Source of the DNA: Synchiropus splendidus
Taxonomy: Eukaryota; Chordata; Actinopteri; Syngnathiformes; Callionymidae
NCBI RefSeq assembly: GCF_027744825.2
Contig: NC_071338.1
Location: 27,403,501-27,467,500 of the forward strand
Reading direction: 5' to 3'
Length of the DNA: 64,000 bases
Positions 41,801 to 53,833 of this stretch are shown here, piece after piece. The notes beneath the pieces were generated by a model. The model was not told where the DNA came from and searched no databases. It saw only the letters and a list, made by a program, of their open reading frames with translations. The position numbers were made by a program, and so were the translations under genes. How positions within the stretch are numbered: the first letter of the stretch is position 1; each line of letters opens with the position of its first letter.

Positions 41801-44800
41801 ACTTTTCTCATCTCACTCTCCTGCACGCTGGTTTAGTGATGATGAGTTCCTGCGGCTCACAAGAAGGTGTTCTGGTGGTTGTAGCAGATGTGACCCAGAC
41901 CTGCCTGTCCATGGCATCCTGTGTCTCGCTGAAACAGTCGTCCATAGACAAGACAGGAGGACAGCGTCACAGCATTGTAATGAGTCCTGGGTTGTTTTCA
42001 ACAGTGGACATGGCCGTGGAGCAGGCGCACCAGGGCGTGTTCTTCAACGCAGGCCAGTGCTGCACTGCAGGGTCGCGCATCTTCGTGGAGGAGCCCATAT
42101 ATGAGGAGTTCGTGCGCAGGAGCGTGGAGAGAGCCAAGAGAAGAATTGTGGGGAGCCCCTTTGATCCCACCACGGAGCAGGGACCACAGGTGAGAACAGA
42201 TGCGCGAAAAAGTCATTCGGCACAGACGTCCGTCCACCTCTTTCCTCATGCTCCATTTCCGGATCTTCACCTCCACAGATCAGCCGAGAGCACCAGAGTC
42301 GTGTGCTGGAGTTCATCCAGAGTGGAATCAGCGAAGGAGCCAAACTGGAGTGCGGAGGCAAAGCTCTGGGCTTGAAGGGCTTCTTCATTGAGCCCACAGT
42401 TTTCTCTAATGTGAGGGATGACATGCGCATCGCCAGGGAGGAGGTACAGAGTTTCACTCAGCCGCTTCACTCCAAACCAGCACCTTTTTTACATGAGAAA
42501 AACAAAGTTTTTTGAAAATAAAAATAAGAGTGATCATAATAGCATCAAGAAAAAAAGTCTTTGGGTTAGTTGCTCAATAATTCAAAGCTCTTTTAGAGCT
42601 AGGGTGCTAGCAGTCAATAAACCTGCTCACCGTGGCGCTGTGCTTGCAGATCTTCGGTCCAGTGCAGCAGATCATGAAGTTCAAAACCATGGAGGAAGTG
42701 ATCGAGCGAGCCAACGACACGCACTACGGCCTGGTGGCCGCCGTGTTCACCAGCGACATCAACAAGGCCATGAGCGTGTCCACCGCCATGCAGGCTGGCA
42801 CCGTCTGGTGAGTCTCATCTGTTGCGCCTTTCTCCCGCCGCAATCAGTAATATTCCTCATGTGGAAAGTATCAGCAGTCTCCAACTTGGCAACCGTCCGC
42901 TGGCACCCGGCCACGTTACTATCATTACATAAGCCACACAGAAATGTTTCCCTTCCCTTTTTTTGTTTTCCTGCCGGAGCTTCCACATGACAAACGCAGA
43001 ACGGTCCGTGCCAGCTCCAGACTGCGGAGGAATTGCGAATGCAAATTGCCTCCCTAATTTTATAATGTGCAGAAATGAAATGGCTATAAAACGTTACATC
43101 TCGCGTTCGCCTCTAATTGTTGAGTTTCTCTCATAATCGCCTGCAGATGGCGACGCTCAGAGCACGCTGCCAGACTTTTTTCACCACTTATCATACTTGA
43201 CTGCAGTCGCCCAGGAAATGTTTCTCCACCAGCAAAGTGAAGTTCCCGCCCTGCATCTTTGTTTACTTCACACGCAGCACTTCCCACGGCGCGCAGAAAC
43301 GCCGCGCTGGCGGTTGGTGTGGCCGCTGTTACGCAGCAGGTTGAACTCTGTGACATCACCAAGTCATTCGCTCATATCTGGAGAAGCTGGTGTGTTAACA
43401 CCACGCTCCCCACCAAAGTAACAGTCTTCACCTGAGATGTTTTCCTCAGTATCTGTCACTTGAATAGCCAATCGCCTCACAGGTGACATGGTCAGCCGTT
43501 CTCCTGTTAAACCAGACCTGGGCAAAGTGCAGCCCGAGGGCCATATGCGGCCATATGCCTGTATTTTCGTGGCCCATTTTTGACAGTAGACTAAAACTAT
43601 AACTGTCCTAATTTTTCTGCCTTTTTTTTTGTTCTTTCTGTTTTAGTCACCACCACTTAAGCAGTAAATATAGCATGTTCTTATTTTAAAACTAAAATTT
43701 CCTTTTTTTCATTGGCCGGTTTTGTGTTTTCTTGTTCCTCAAAATACATTGAAGGAATGCTGAAAATATATATTGAATTAAATTACCTTTTTAACCATAA
43801 CGTAGTTATGTTGATTCATATTCTAATTTAGTACATATAAAGTGAAATATTTCAGTAGGTTTCCTGGCATATTTACACTTCTTAATATCCTTAATTACAT
43901 TTAATCTTTATAGATTCATTTCATCTTTGTTACTTAAGTGTGTATTTTGGATATTTTTCCATCATGGTTTGTAGTCATCGCTGTCTTTCTTTTGATGATG
44001 GCCCCTCACAACTGTCACAGTTTCTCATGTGGCCTTTTGGGAAATGTAATTGCCCACCTTTGAGTTAAACACAAGGATACAATGTTGAACTACACCGACC
44101 GTATGTGATCACTGAGGTTCACGAATGAAACTGCAACCTCATCCATGTGTGGAAGCTTCCTACATGATATTGAATTAAAGGGGTTTAGAGGAACCTCTGC
44201 CGCACCAAAATGAAACACTGAGAGCTTAAAAGGACGTGTTTTGTTGACACACACTTCGAGGTGCCTTCCGGTTGACTGCAGTTCTGAGCTCAGTCCAGCA
44301 CCTCAGTAGGAAACATGGAATCTGAATGCACAGTTGCTGTCTCAGCCAAAAGGTTCAATTCTAGAGAAACTACTAGTTTGTTCCAATAAAAGCATTTTAG
44401 TTTTTGATTTATTTTGAAAAGATACTACACTTTCTTTGGCAGTAAGAAATAAATGTGTCTATATGTCAGATAGATTTATGCTTTTGTGTCCTGTCCTGGT
44501 GCTCTGGTCTGGACACAGCACGACTCACACACTCTTCTTTTATCCTCTACGTCATCAATCATGAATAATGTTGTTAGTTCTTTATTTGTCCCTCAAATAA
44601 GAAACATGACATTCTATAAAGGTCAGTGTTGGGCAAGTTACTTTCAGTTGGTAACTTAGTTACAGTTACTAGTTACCTTGTCCAAAAGTAACTTTATTAC
44701 TTCAAGTTACTCATTACTTTCAAAGTAACTAGTTACTAGCGAAAGTAACTTTTTAACTTTTTTTTCCAAACATAATCATCTTAGAACAGTCACAGCCATC

Positions 44801-45844
44801 GGGCTGGGTGGGGAACAGGCAACATTGGGACAGAATCAGCCCCATTATGGTTATTTGTGTGGCCTGCTAAACTAGATAGCCTGGTAATAAAGGCCATCTA
44901 GCGATCTATAAGCTCTAACCCACTTCAAGTGCAATCCCATTACAAAGTCGCCACTTAGTGACCTAAAGGTGCAATGGCAGTGTGAGTGCAGGTGAATGAA
45001 TAACAATATTTTGATGGCCATATTTATTCTAACCATTTAGATTACAAATACAAGTACTTTTAGCAGTCCAAAAAATATCAACCCTTTTACTGAACACTCA
45101 GTAGTGGAAAGCGAAAAGAAACGTATGTGTAGTGCTCTCCGTGTTAAGAAGCTGAGATGTGAAAGTTCCGAAATGAAAGTGTTGCTGCAGCACAGATTGT
45201 TTTATAGTGTGGCTCTTCCCCCTCAGATTCTCTGGCTCTTTCCATTTTTCTCCGGGATTCTTCTCGCCGCTCCATTCTCATGTGGCTTCAATTACAAACT
45301 TCACAAATAAACAAACTGACTACTTCCACCTGTGTTTGCACAACAAAATTGGAAGTACACGATCAAAGCCAGATGTGTTTCTCAGATGGAAACGAAGGTG
45401 ACGATACGTTCTGTTCCTGGGCTTTGATATCGGGACACAGCGGCCCGCCGCTCTAAAATAACAGAGGAGGAGGAGAAGAGCGCTCCAGAGTGACAAATGT
45501 TTTGTGTATCTTTCAGGATAAACTGCTTCAACGCTCTCAGCACACAGTGTCCATTTGGAGGATATAAAATGTCTGGCAACGGGCGCGAATTGTGAGTATT
45601 CCTGTCGGCCGAATGTAAACAGCCAACCACAATGTTAATAATATTGACTTTACGTCTTGAGAACCGCCTCACGGAGAAGACTTATCATCTAAATATTCAT
45701 CCAGTCGCCGCTGAGAGCCACTTGAGCGGTTTAAACAAAACAAGTCTTCTGAAGCTGCTGTCGTGTTCCAGGGGCGAGAGCGGACTGAAGGAGTACTCGG
45801 AGGTGAAAACCATCACCATGAAGGTCGTGGCCAAGAATTCCTAA
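26832..45844 (+). CDS. aldh1a2: Retinaldehyde dehydrogenase 2, complete, 13 exons
   Basis: Cytosolic NAD-dependent enzyme oxidising all-trans-retinal to retinoic acid, the main source of embryonic retinoic acid. Exons: 26832-26948, 35185-35289, 35434-35574, 35774-35903, 37301-37362, 37959-38087, 38911-39024, 41412-41514, 42005-42189, 42279-42443, 42650-42807, 45517-45591, 45772-45844; 518 aa, exactly the human length, and all phases close. The start [13 protein letters not shown] matches the family N-terminus. The NAD-binding fold has [12 protein letters not shown] and FTGSTEVGK. The general base is Glu286 in LELGG; the catalytic nucleophile is Cys320 in GQCC. Later motifs EIFGPV (split between exons 10 and 11) and [13 protein letters not shown] are present, and the C-terminus ends KNS. 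Intron 1 is 8.2 kb; intron 11 (42808-45516) carries a hAT element. ALDH1A1 and ALDH1A3 are less likely given the N-terminus and synteny. Confidence 0.97.
30057..30395. mobile_element. ~300-bp insertion flanked by a 19-bp direct repeat (copy A)
   Basis: TAAAATATGGCCTAAGAAC occurs exactly at 30057-30075 and again at 30377-30395 (sharing the boundary T). The ~301 bases between it recur as copy B at 32221-32520 at roughly 90 percent identity over the best part by eye. A long perfect flanking repeat is what target-primed insertion of a non-LTR element (SINE or LINE fragment) leaves. There is no poly-A tail and only a weak B-box-like string (GATTCGAAGG). The open frame 29884-30345 overlaps it and is not a gene. 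Confidence 0.65.
30748..30941. mobile_element. MITE-like element with 12-bp inverted repeats
   Basis: CTTGTGGGGACC at 30748-30759 is matched by its exact reverse complement GGTCCCCACAAG at 30930-30941. The 194-base interior, including ccctaaacctaacatccaaa, looks like a repeat family I know to be widespread in teleost introns. It is preceded by a short CA run, also typical of this family. It is too short to encode a transposase. Confidence 0.65.
32221..32520. mobile_element. Second copy (copy B) of the ~300-bp element in aldh1a2 intron 1
   Basis: Same orientation as copy A, 2.1 kb downstream. Shared blocks include acagccatattccttatc, gtgattcgaagggcag and aaatcctgaattcatgtaga. Differences are scattered substitutions and small indels, and no long flanking duplication is visible, so it is likely older or arose by other means than copy A. 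Confidence 0.6.
43513..44062 (+). mobile_element. hAT-type non-autonomous element, copy 1
   Basis: The left end CAGACCTGGGCAA and the reverse complement of the right end CAAAGGTGGGCAA are imperfect 13-bp terminal inverted repeats of the hAT form CAGNGNTGGGCAA. The flanks TGTTAAAC (43505-43512) and AGTTAAAC (44063-44070) agree at 7 of 8 positions, the 8-bp target duplication length of hAT elements. The 550-base interior has no transposase frame. It lies in aldh1a2 intron 11 and has an inverted sister at 60811-61361. Confidence 0.8.
44624..44780 (+). mobile_element. hAT-like repeat end rich in GTAACT motifs
   Basis: CAGTGTTGGGCAAG at 44624 has the hAT terminal form and is followed by many copies of AGTTACT/AGTAACT in both orientations. 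This is a recurrent vertebrate repeat pattern. I could not find the opposite terminus, so the right boundary is approximate and the element may be truncated. Confidence 0.5.
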
Positions 45845-46440
45845 AGCTTGTGTTGGGAGGAAACGGTTCTGATCCACTTCTGGTTGATACGGTCCTGATG
45901 GCGAACCACATGAACCACCAGCGGTCTTTCAACCACCGCAGCTGCTTTGGTCCTCCAGATGCGCTGCACACGTCCGACTCATGAACGACCATCATCTCTT
46001 CACCTCCACTAACACTGACACTAAAGCACTCGCAGAGACAAGGGGGCGACTGTGAACCCCCATAACAGCCCTCATCCTCCAACCACCACTCCATGCTGGA
46101 AGCTCCAGGACTTGCCATTGGCCCCCTCCCGGACTCCTGTCGCCGCTACACACCAGGCCGCCGCCGCTGCCGAAGCCTCAGAAATGAACAGTTCAAACGT
46201 TAATTCATTATTAAAATTGATTTGTCTTTTGTTTATATTTTAACTTGTATGACTTAACACTGTATGTGGATCTTTGATGTAAACAAAGATTTGAGACCTC
46301 CTAAAAGTGTTTGACTTGTGTGTTTCAAGAGGCGTAGATGTATTTTAAACGTTATGTAACTGGTTTCCGTTGATCTTCGTCTTGTTTTTGTTTATAAATC
46401 ATATGCTATAAAATTATAAAACATTTTCCGCAAACCTTTT
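45845..46440 (+). other. aldh1a2 3'UTR
   Basis: Sequence after the aldh1a2 stop has no coding signal. ATTAAA at 46210-46215 is a usable polyadenylation signal; weaker TATAAA-type variants occur around 46397-46425. The 3'UTR is therefore about 390 to 580 bases. Confidence 0.5.
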
Positions 46441-46539
46441 GGGTGGCTTCTTCCATTTAACAGACTCATTACTGGTATGTTATCGGTACATAAGTGATCA
46501 AGGTACTTTTACATAAACGTATTTAAATGATATCAGGGG

Positions 46540-47430
46540 ACAGTCTACTGGAGAAGTTAGGGTTCAGTCTGGACAGGTGTGGAGTAGAGACAGTGGACTC
46601 ATCAGGCAAAGAATGTGAGACATGTAGTCGGTGGGTTACAGGAGAAGATGAAGGCAACCAAAGAGGTTCATGGATGTGACAAAGGAGGACACGAGAGGAA
46701 GATCAAGAGAGTTGAAGGAGGCTGCAACCCTTGCTGGGAAATGCTTTCCAGAATACTAGCAGCTTCTTCTCTGGTCTTCATATGAACCACCACGACCTCT
46801 CCTCTTCATCAGCGGGAGAATATTACTACTGAGCACCATGACGGTTGCCAAACCCCATGATTCAGGCCGATGGACCTCCTCTTCCTGGACGCCCTGGTGA
46901 GTGTAGTGTAGAGTGTTCTGGACTTCACCACATTAGAAGAAGTACTTTCCCACAATTCCCACTGATTCTGCTTTATCTCGTCCTCTACGTCTTACAGTTA
47001 GAACATTTTATTAAAACGTAACTTCAATGTTTGGTGTCTTCCTTGTTTTGATAACTGCATTGGCGGCGCTGAATCAGGGAGCAACACAAACACACAAACC
47101 CGGGGAAGCTGACGTAGATTCCAGCAAGTTTAATAAAGATAATCTCGGCGCAGCGGCAGAAGAGGTCCGAGTCAGGGGGGTGACAGGGAGCGGCTCGGTC
47201 CAGAGAGGTTCATTTCACAAATTGGGTTCATGCAGGATGTCTGCATTTTCCATCAGGGGTTGCTAGATCAAGTCGGCCTCCTCCAGCTGCTGCGATCGTC
47301 CTCCCTAGTCTTCATGACCTCCTGTCCCACATCTGTGAACCTCCGTGGCGTTTGTTTTCTCCACATCCCAGCACCACCTTCACTCCAGATCACCATATCA
47401 TCAGCAAACATCAGTGATCCTGGCTGAAAT
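46540..47430. mobile_element. LINE remnants, including a reverse-transcriptase scrap on the minus strand
   Basis: On the minus strand from 47411 downward the codons read MFADDMVIWSEG, the FADD active-site box of LINE reverse transcriptases (RTE-like form). The frame breaks down soon after. At 46570-46700 a plus-strand stretch (ggacaggtgtggagtagaga and following) resembles the 3' part of similar elements. Both are decayed and their relation is uncertain. Confidence 0.5.
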
Positions 47431-48641
47431 AAAGGCAGTGCATACAGAGGGTTGAAGCCAGCTGTTCAATAGGAGCTTTGATAGAACTTAATGGACAGTT
47501 ACTTAGGAAGACTATTCGCACAAATTTATCCAGCGAGGTATCCAACTCTTGAAAATGTTCAATACACGCTTTTTATCTTACATAACTATGGTGTCTCTTA
47601 TTGGCCAGGGTGACTAGTTCCAGGAATCCTCCTCTGTAACAAGTGATGAAGACGTCTCACCTGAACCTCACAGCAACAGTGCAGCTGATACCACAGTGAG
47701 CCACCAAGACAGTATTTTCCTGTGTGTTACAGCCTCGACTCACAGCATGTAAACGTGGCGCACACTGACTCGGACATTCACCCTGAAGTCCAGATCATCC
47801 CTGTTTATGTGTTTATGACAGAGTCATTATTCAGGAGAAGATTTTTAGAAGAATTTCAGAGTATCTTCATACAAACCGTCTGCTTTTCTTCATGAGACGT
47901 GTGTGTGTTTGTGTATACACACATCAGAGCACGTCTGTGTGCAACGTTGTGCAACTCTCTCTGAAGATGCTTCCCATTTCAGTTAAAAGTGAGTCAAAGT
48001 TCTGAAAAGCAGATTCACTGGCGCTGCTCATCCTCTCCAAATAGAAGATGAGGACACTGTCACAGGAAACAGCTCCAGCCGTCCGACGTTACACATGGAG
48101 GTCTGACTCACTCATAGGAGCAAATGACTCCTTTATTTCTGTGTAAATCAGCGGTAACATTACTTCTGCATTGAAATGACAGCGTGATGAACAATGTGTG
48201 ACGGCTGAGCTGGTTCTTTCATTTATTTCAGTTATACCTATTATTTCAATGCTGTTTAAATGGTGTTTTATTGTGTTTTAAGTGTTATCTACCTACTTAC
48301 TACTTGGATTGTAGTTATATATTTATTTTGTCATGCTATTTCTTTATATATTACGGATATTTAATTATTCAAGCCTCTCATTTCCCCTTCTGTCCAAGAA
48401 CTTATCTGTAATATGGTCACAACCTTTTGTCTCTCTATTCCTAATCTCTCTATTTACCTTGAACTCTGCTACATTTCCAGAAATCTCTTCCCCTCACAAC
48501 AGAAGACAAAGTTCACAGACCACTAAGCAGCATCTTCTCTATCTTCTCTCCATTGTACCTGCTGGTAAATGATGAACAAAGTCGTTGGAATGGTCAGGAA
48601 TACTGCCTTCAGCTATCACAGTTTCAAGAGAATATCCAAGT
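47431..48641. other. Intergenic, nothing recognised
   Basis: No gene or clear repeat. The short open frame at 48333-48572 is low-complexity and hydrophobic and has no family resemblance. Confidence 0.5.
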
Positions 48642-49629
48642 ACCGTATTTTCCGGACTATAGAGTGCACCGGAATATTAGCCGCCCCCACGAAATCTAAG
48701 AAGGAAATGACATCTTTTTCGTACATAAGCCGCACCGGTCTATTAGCCTCGGGTGCACTGTTGCTGTCTGTGCCGCAGAAAATGCATGAGAATCACTTCT
48801 AATGACCCTCCAGTTCTAGTTTTGAAAACGGGGTCCAGTGTCGGGACTGACTCATGAAACAATCTCTGAACTTGAATCATGATCTCATCACATTTTATTC
48901 ACGTTTAAAGTGTTCAAAATGTGCTGTTTTCACCCTCCAGTAGATTGTCTCTGTTGGCAGAGCTGCAGACACGCAGGCGAAAAAAGTGCAATTTCAGCGC
49001 TTTAAAGGTAAATAAAATGCCTGTAATGTCATCCATTTGATGTGAGGAGGCTCAATATTGTTGCCAACATGACGCTCTTTAGACTGTAAAAACTAGGGAT
49101 GCTCCGAGAGACAGGGAGAGCACTCAGCGGAAGCAGCTGTCTTCAACTTCTTTCATGAAATTTCCCACTCTTAACATTTGCAAAACTTTCAGATTGAGGT
49201 GGAAAAAGAACGCGGCATCTGACACACACAAGACAGCAGTGGATTCGGTCGATTCCGTCATAAAACGACACCAGAGAAAGACTGGTCATCTGGCTCAGTA
49301 AAATGAATGATTATTTCTTGGTCAATATGCTTCGCGTTCCGAACGTCAGGCTCAAACCGACGAGTGTCGGTGAGTGACCGCAGGTTCCTGCACTTTCATG
49401 GGCACCAGAAAACTCTCTGTCCTCCGTCAAGTGCTGTGCTGCTGTTAAATATCGTACTGAATTCGTGGCATTCACCGATCACGCCGAGATCAGCCTTTCA
49501 TACTCGGTGGCCGATCGATTGGAGCATCCCTCGTAAAAATCCATGTAATAGCAGCATCGTTGTACAGTATAAGCCGCAGGGTTCAGAACAGGAGAAAAAA
49601 GTGGTGGCTTATAGTCCGGAAAATACGGT
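48642..49629. mobile_element. DNA transposon remnant with perfect 20-bp terminal inverted repeats
   Basis: ACCGTATTTTCCGGACTATA at 48642-48661 is exactly matched in reverse complement at 49610-49629. Subterminal sequence (aagccgc near both ends, e.g. 48728 and 49571) is also related. The 988-base element encodes no transposase I can recognise and contains a second inverted-repeat element (49095-49531). The terminal motif is one I associate with abundant teleost repeats; I do not assign a superfamily because no target duplication is clear. Confidence 0.75.
49095..49531. mobile_element. Nested inverted-repeat element inside the 988-bp element
   Basis: AGGGATGCTCC at 49095-49105 is matched by GGAGCATCCCT at 49521-49531. 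The interior next to the right end (ggccgatcgattggagcatc) resembles a common fish repeat end. At 437 bases it is non-autonomous. Its position inside the larger element implies that it inserted later. Confidence 0.6.
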
Positions 49630-49631
49630 TT

Positions 49632-49884
49632 AAGTAACATCCGACTTATGATCTGCTCAACTTACGTCCACAGCACCGCAGCAAGTAGCAGCTCGGCATC
49701 GCGTATGACAGTTACGGCAGCACAGTATCCCAGCATCTCACTCTCACTCTCACTCAGCCATCTACCACTACAGCAGTACCTATAACCCTCGTGTCGGCCA
49801 TTTTGAATTGCATTCGACTCACTTCCAATCTCACTTTGGACCAGTTGGTTGGAACCGATCCTGGTTGTAAGTCGGATGTTACTT
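49632..49884. mobile_element. 253-bp MITE with perfect 17-bp inverted repeats
   Basis: AAGTAACATCCGACTTA at 49632-49648 pairs exactly with TAAGTCGGATGTTACTT at 49868-49884. It begins two bases after the preceding element ends, so the two abut. It has no coding capacity. Confidence 0.75.
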
Positions 49885-52800
49885 GGAATATGATGTACTG
49901 TTCGAATTTCTAATAAAATTCTGAATTGGTCAACATTTTGAACAGTTTCTCAAGGCATAACATCCCATGGCAGTCATCCTTTTCATTGGAGAAATATTAA
50001 GTCTCATTGCACCATCTTTTCTGGAATTACAATTTTCATTTTCTGCACAGAAAACGATGTAATTCATATGATATCCAGACTACTAATCCAGAACAAAAGT
50101 GAGCACTAAATAAAAACACGTTGGGCGCTGACACTATAAAACCCCTGGACTGCAGTAAAACACAGTGCAGAAACAAGTAAAAACCTGGTCAGAAGTGCAT
50201 ATACATGATGGATAGATCACTTGCACCTCACGTGGAAGTCATCCCATAAAACACAGCTCGCATTAACAACTGATATCCTTAAAGACTGGTCAAGCCGTTA
50301 CGCGATTGATAACGCTGTGAATGATTGAAGCGGCGTCTCCAAATGACTCCAAGGTTAAGTGGTAATCCAGGATCCATCAACGCGCAACTTCCTCCGCCAA
50401 CGCCCGCGACAGTGTCTTTATTGGAGCCAGCACTTACACGGCATGATAAGTGTCGCCCGCCGGCCATTACCCTGTGGCCGGCAGCATGAAGAATGGCCGC
50501 CGTTAGCATGCTAATTCCTCTATCTGCTCGATAGCTTGAAAGATTCTCTGCTGCTGCTGGATCCCGCCACCGATCCTGCAGGGAGGAATGGCTGCTGTGA
50601 TCGATTGGTTTTCCTGCGTGAGCCAAATTCATTCCCGAAATGACTCATTTGTACCTGGAGAACTTAAATGAGATGTCGACTCCGCTGCCCTTAGCGTCGT
50701 GATGAAGAATGTGGCCGGACACAGGCGGAAAACAGAATCGCTGGATCTCATTCCGTAAATAAAGAGGTGTCGTCTTGTGAGCTCATTGCTGATCACACAA
50801 TATTCCACAATAGTTTCACATAAAATGCCTGAAAATAACTTGGTGCCTCTGATGATGTCAACGATTACAGTGCTGGCAAATGATACGGAAATGCTTTCCA
50901 TCTGTTCGTCAACTGTGAGTGGCAGACGAAGCGCGTGCTCATGATTCAAACTCTCGACACTCATCTGCTCGTGCCTGTGGCCACACACATGCACATCTGA
51001 CTTTCACGCTCCTGAAGAGCACATGACAGATGGACATTTCCTGCGAAACCTCAAGTGAACACTGCAGTTATGAATGAAAGTACGACACAGAGCGTCGACA
51101 CTCTCTCCTCTTCACAATACCTCTGCTCTGGTATCAGATCACATGATGAAATAAATGGAACATTATTTCCTCCTGAAACAGCCGCCGCTGTTGCACCTGT
51201 TCCACAAAGGACTTGCTGCCTTGCCTTCTGTCACTGATGAATTCCTCAGCCAGAGTGGAGGCGTGGTTCTCTTCACCAGATGGAACCATCTCAGGCCTCA
51301 TCCTCACACTAGGCTTTCACACTAGACCAAGACCTCAGAGGACCTGCTCTCCACAACCATCCCTGTACAGCTTCAGCTTCCTAGGAACACTTCAAGCAGA
51401 GAAAATGATGCTCTGGGTTCCACATCACTGTTTAAATGTTGAAAGATGAAGATCTGTAACAGGTGCAAGAGAGAGAGGTTGACACCTGAGCTGAAGCAAA
51501 TGACTGCAATGACACTACAACTTTCTGACCCTGGTATTTTCTTGAAATATAGGCTCATTTTCATTTCCAAGGTCCTAGTTTGTCAACACTTTCCATGCAA
51601 ATTAGAAACACACAGTTTGCCTCTACATAAGCAAAGTATTCCATAAAAATACATGATGGAGGCAAAGTGGAAAATCAAAATTGGGACCAACATTTAGCTC
51701 AAAGAATCCAACCCTCAGCTGCTGACATAAAATGTTCAACACTGTTTTTATGAACTATTTTCTGTAATATTTCAGTTCGTCCATCCTGAGTTACATTGTG
51801 CACATTTCCCAAGTTTATATTACACTTTACATCCTCACTATATTTCTGCATACTGGACCCTCTATGACAGACTACTCATGAGTGCATCACAATTTACCTT
51901 TAAAACACACGCTTCATTCATCTCTCTGTTACCATATTCTAGTTTGTTTTTTTTTATTTTATTTTGTGAATTCACTAATAATTTATGTCACATGACTCCA
52001 TTGTCTTCAGTCATAGGTCACCGATGACTGAAGTCTGTCCCAGCTACCAGGGGTAACACCCTGTTTACAGTGTTTTATGGCCCATTGTCTTCATGGCAAA
52101 GATTCCAACTAGTTCCTTCTGTTCCTACCACACGGATGAACTGAAGCATTCGAGCAATATCTATATAAAAAAGAACATGTTTGGATTTGTTCTGAAGGGG
52201 ACCACACACATAAGGATTTTCTAAATCTTGAGAGATTTTTTTTTACCTGTTGGAGACCCCACACGCGAAGATAAGAAAAGTCTGCCAATGATACCTCAGT
52301 ATAAGCGATGAAGCCAAGTGGAAGCATCACAAGTGGAAAGCATTCAGATAATCGCATCAGATGATGGTGGTTTTAAGTGGATTTTTGACAGGATGAATCC
52401 CGAAAGGAATATCGTAACTTAATGACAGGAACACATCTGCTGCTCGCAGAACTAAAGTTCGACATATAAAGCCTTTCTATAGCCATCAATTCAATACATG
52501 CCCTTGTTTCTCTGTCGTGTTCGTTCCACAGTTCCAGCACACATGAAGACTTTCGGCCGTAACTATTGAACACAACATCTGTTATCGGCCTGACCGTTTT
52601 CAGAGCCGATTATCGGCACGACTTCACTCTGAACACACCCCAGACATAAGGATTCACTCATCAGACACTTTAATGGAGGTAGGAACAAATTCAGAACAAA
52701 AGCGTGATTGTCGTTTTCTTATTTTAAACTTCTTATACAGCAAGACACTTGTTCGAATGTGAACCAGGTGTCAGCGTGAAATGGCTATTTTCAATATCCA

Positions 52801-53738
52801 ACTGTCTCTTTTTAAACAGATGACGGAGCTCTGGTGTTAATTTAGAAAGTGAATCGCTCCATTTGTCTCCGTTCCATCCATCAATACTGCACCATTTTCA
52901 CAGCCTGTTCCATTTAAAAAAAGCAGTTATCTTTAACCTCAAAACCATAACTACATCTCCATTATGATAAATCAGGGCTGGAGGACGGAGGCAGCATCCT
53001 GCGCTGTCATTTGCGCCTCTCTGAGCTTTTAAAGCAAATGTGTGGGATTGGAAATTGGGGAAGTCTATGGGTCCGTGCCAAGGTGCCTCCAACCTCTGCT
53101 CCTTTGGTTTGGGAGTTAGCGACTTTCCTTTTCCTCTGACATCACTCTCCAGGATCCGTGCAGCGATAACGTTGCCCCGATTGCATGACATGGCTGTTTC
53201 CTGCCATGCTCAGGGGAGAGCTGGGTTCAAATCCCACACGTCTGCAGACAAACTACAGTTTCCAGGTGCACAGCTGGTGAGAGACACGCAAAATGAAAGG
53301 GGGACGAGGACCACAGTCTGAAGAAAAGATCTGTCCCGATGAGGGAAGGCAGGAAATTAGACTTCCTCTTAAATCATCCATATGAAGCCTGCTGCTGTTG
53401 TACACCACTCACAACCAGACTTTCACAGGACCAAACCACACAGCAACATGATATTGAGTTATATATTTTTAAAAAGTTATTATAAAGGAAATGACAGGCT
53501 GAGGTTGCCTCATCTCATCCAAGTGAAGAGGCCCAGACCTCCCTCTACACTGATCCTTTTCCAGCTCCTCTGGGGTGACACAGAGACACACTCAGGTCTC
53601 ACACATATGAGACAGTGGATATACGCATATTGGGTGTTTTCAGACACCCTTAAAATTTGACACCATCTCAAATATCATCATGAACGTGTGGGAAAAATAT
53701 TTCTGCTTTCAAAAGGTGTTGGCTGCATTATACACACA

Positions 53739-53743
<5 letters not shown>
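49885..53743. other. Intergenic, nothing recognised
   Basis: Open frames here (for example minus 50279-50632 and 50629-50994) show no conserved motif, splice context or family resemblance. No structured repeat stands out. Confidence 0.5.
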
Positions 53744-53815
<72 letters not shown>

Positions 53816-53833
53816 TTTTTTTTTTTTTTTTTT
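53744..53833. repeat. Long (AT)n microsatellite joined to poly-T
   Basis: About 35 AT units (53744-53813) run into a T-rich tract (53815-53833). The two short reading frames through it that encode a poly Tyr-Ile run are artefacts of the repeat. Confidence 0.95.

Noticed and set aside
50279..50994. Adjacent minus-strand open frames of 117 and 121 residues
   Set aside because: No conserved motif, no plausible splice pattern and no link to the genes expected next to aldh1a2.
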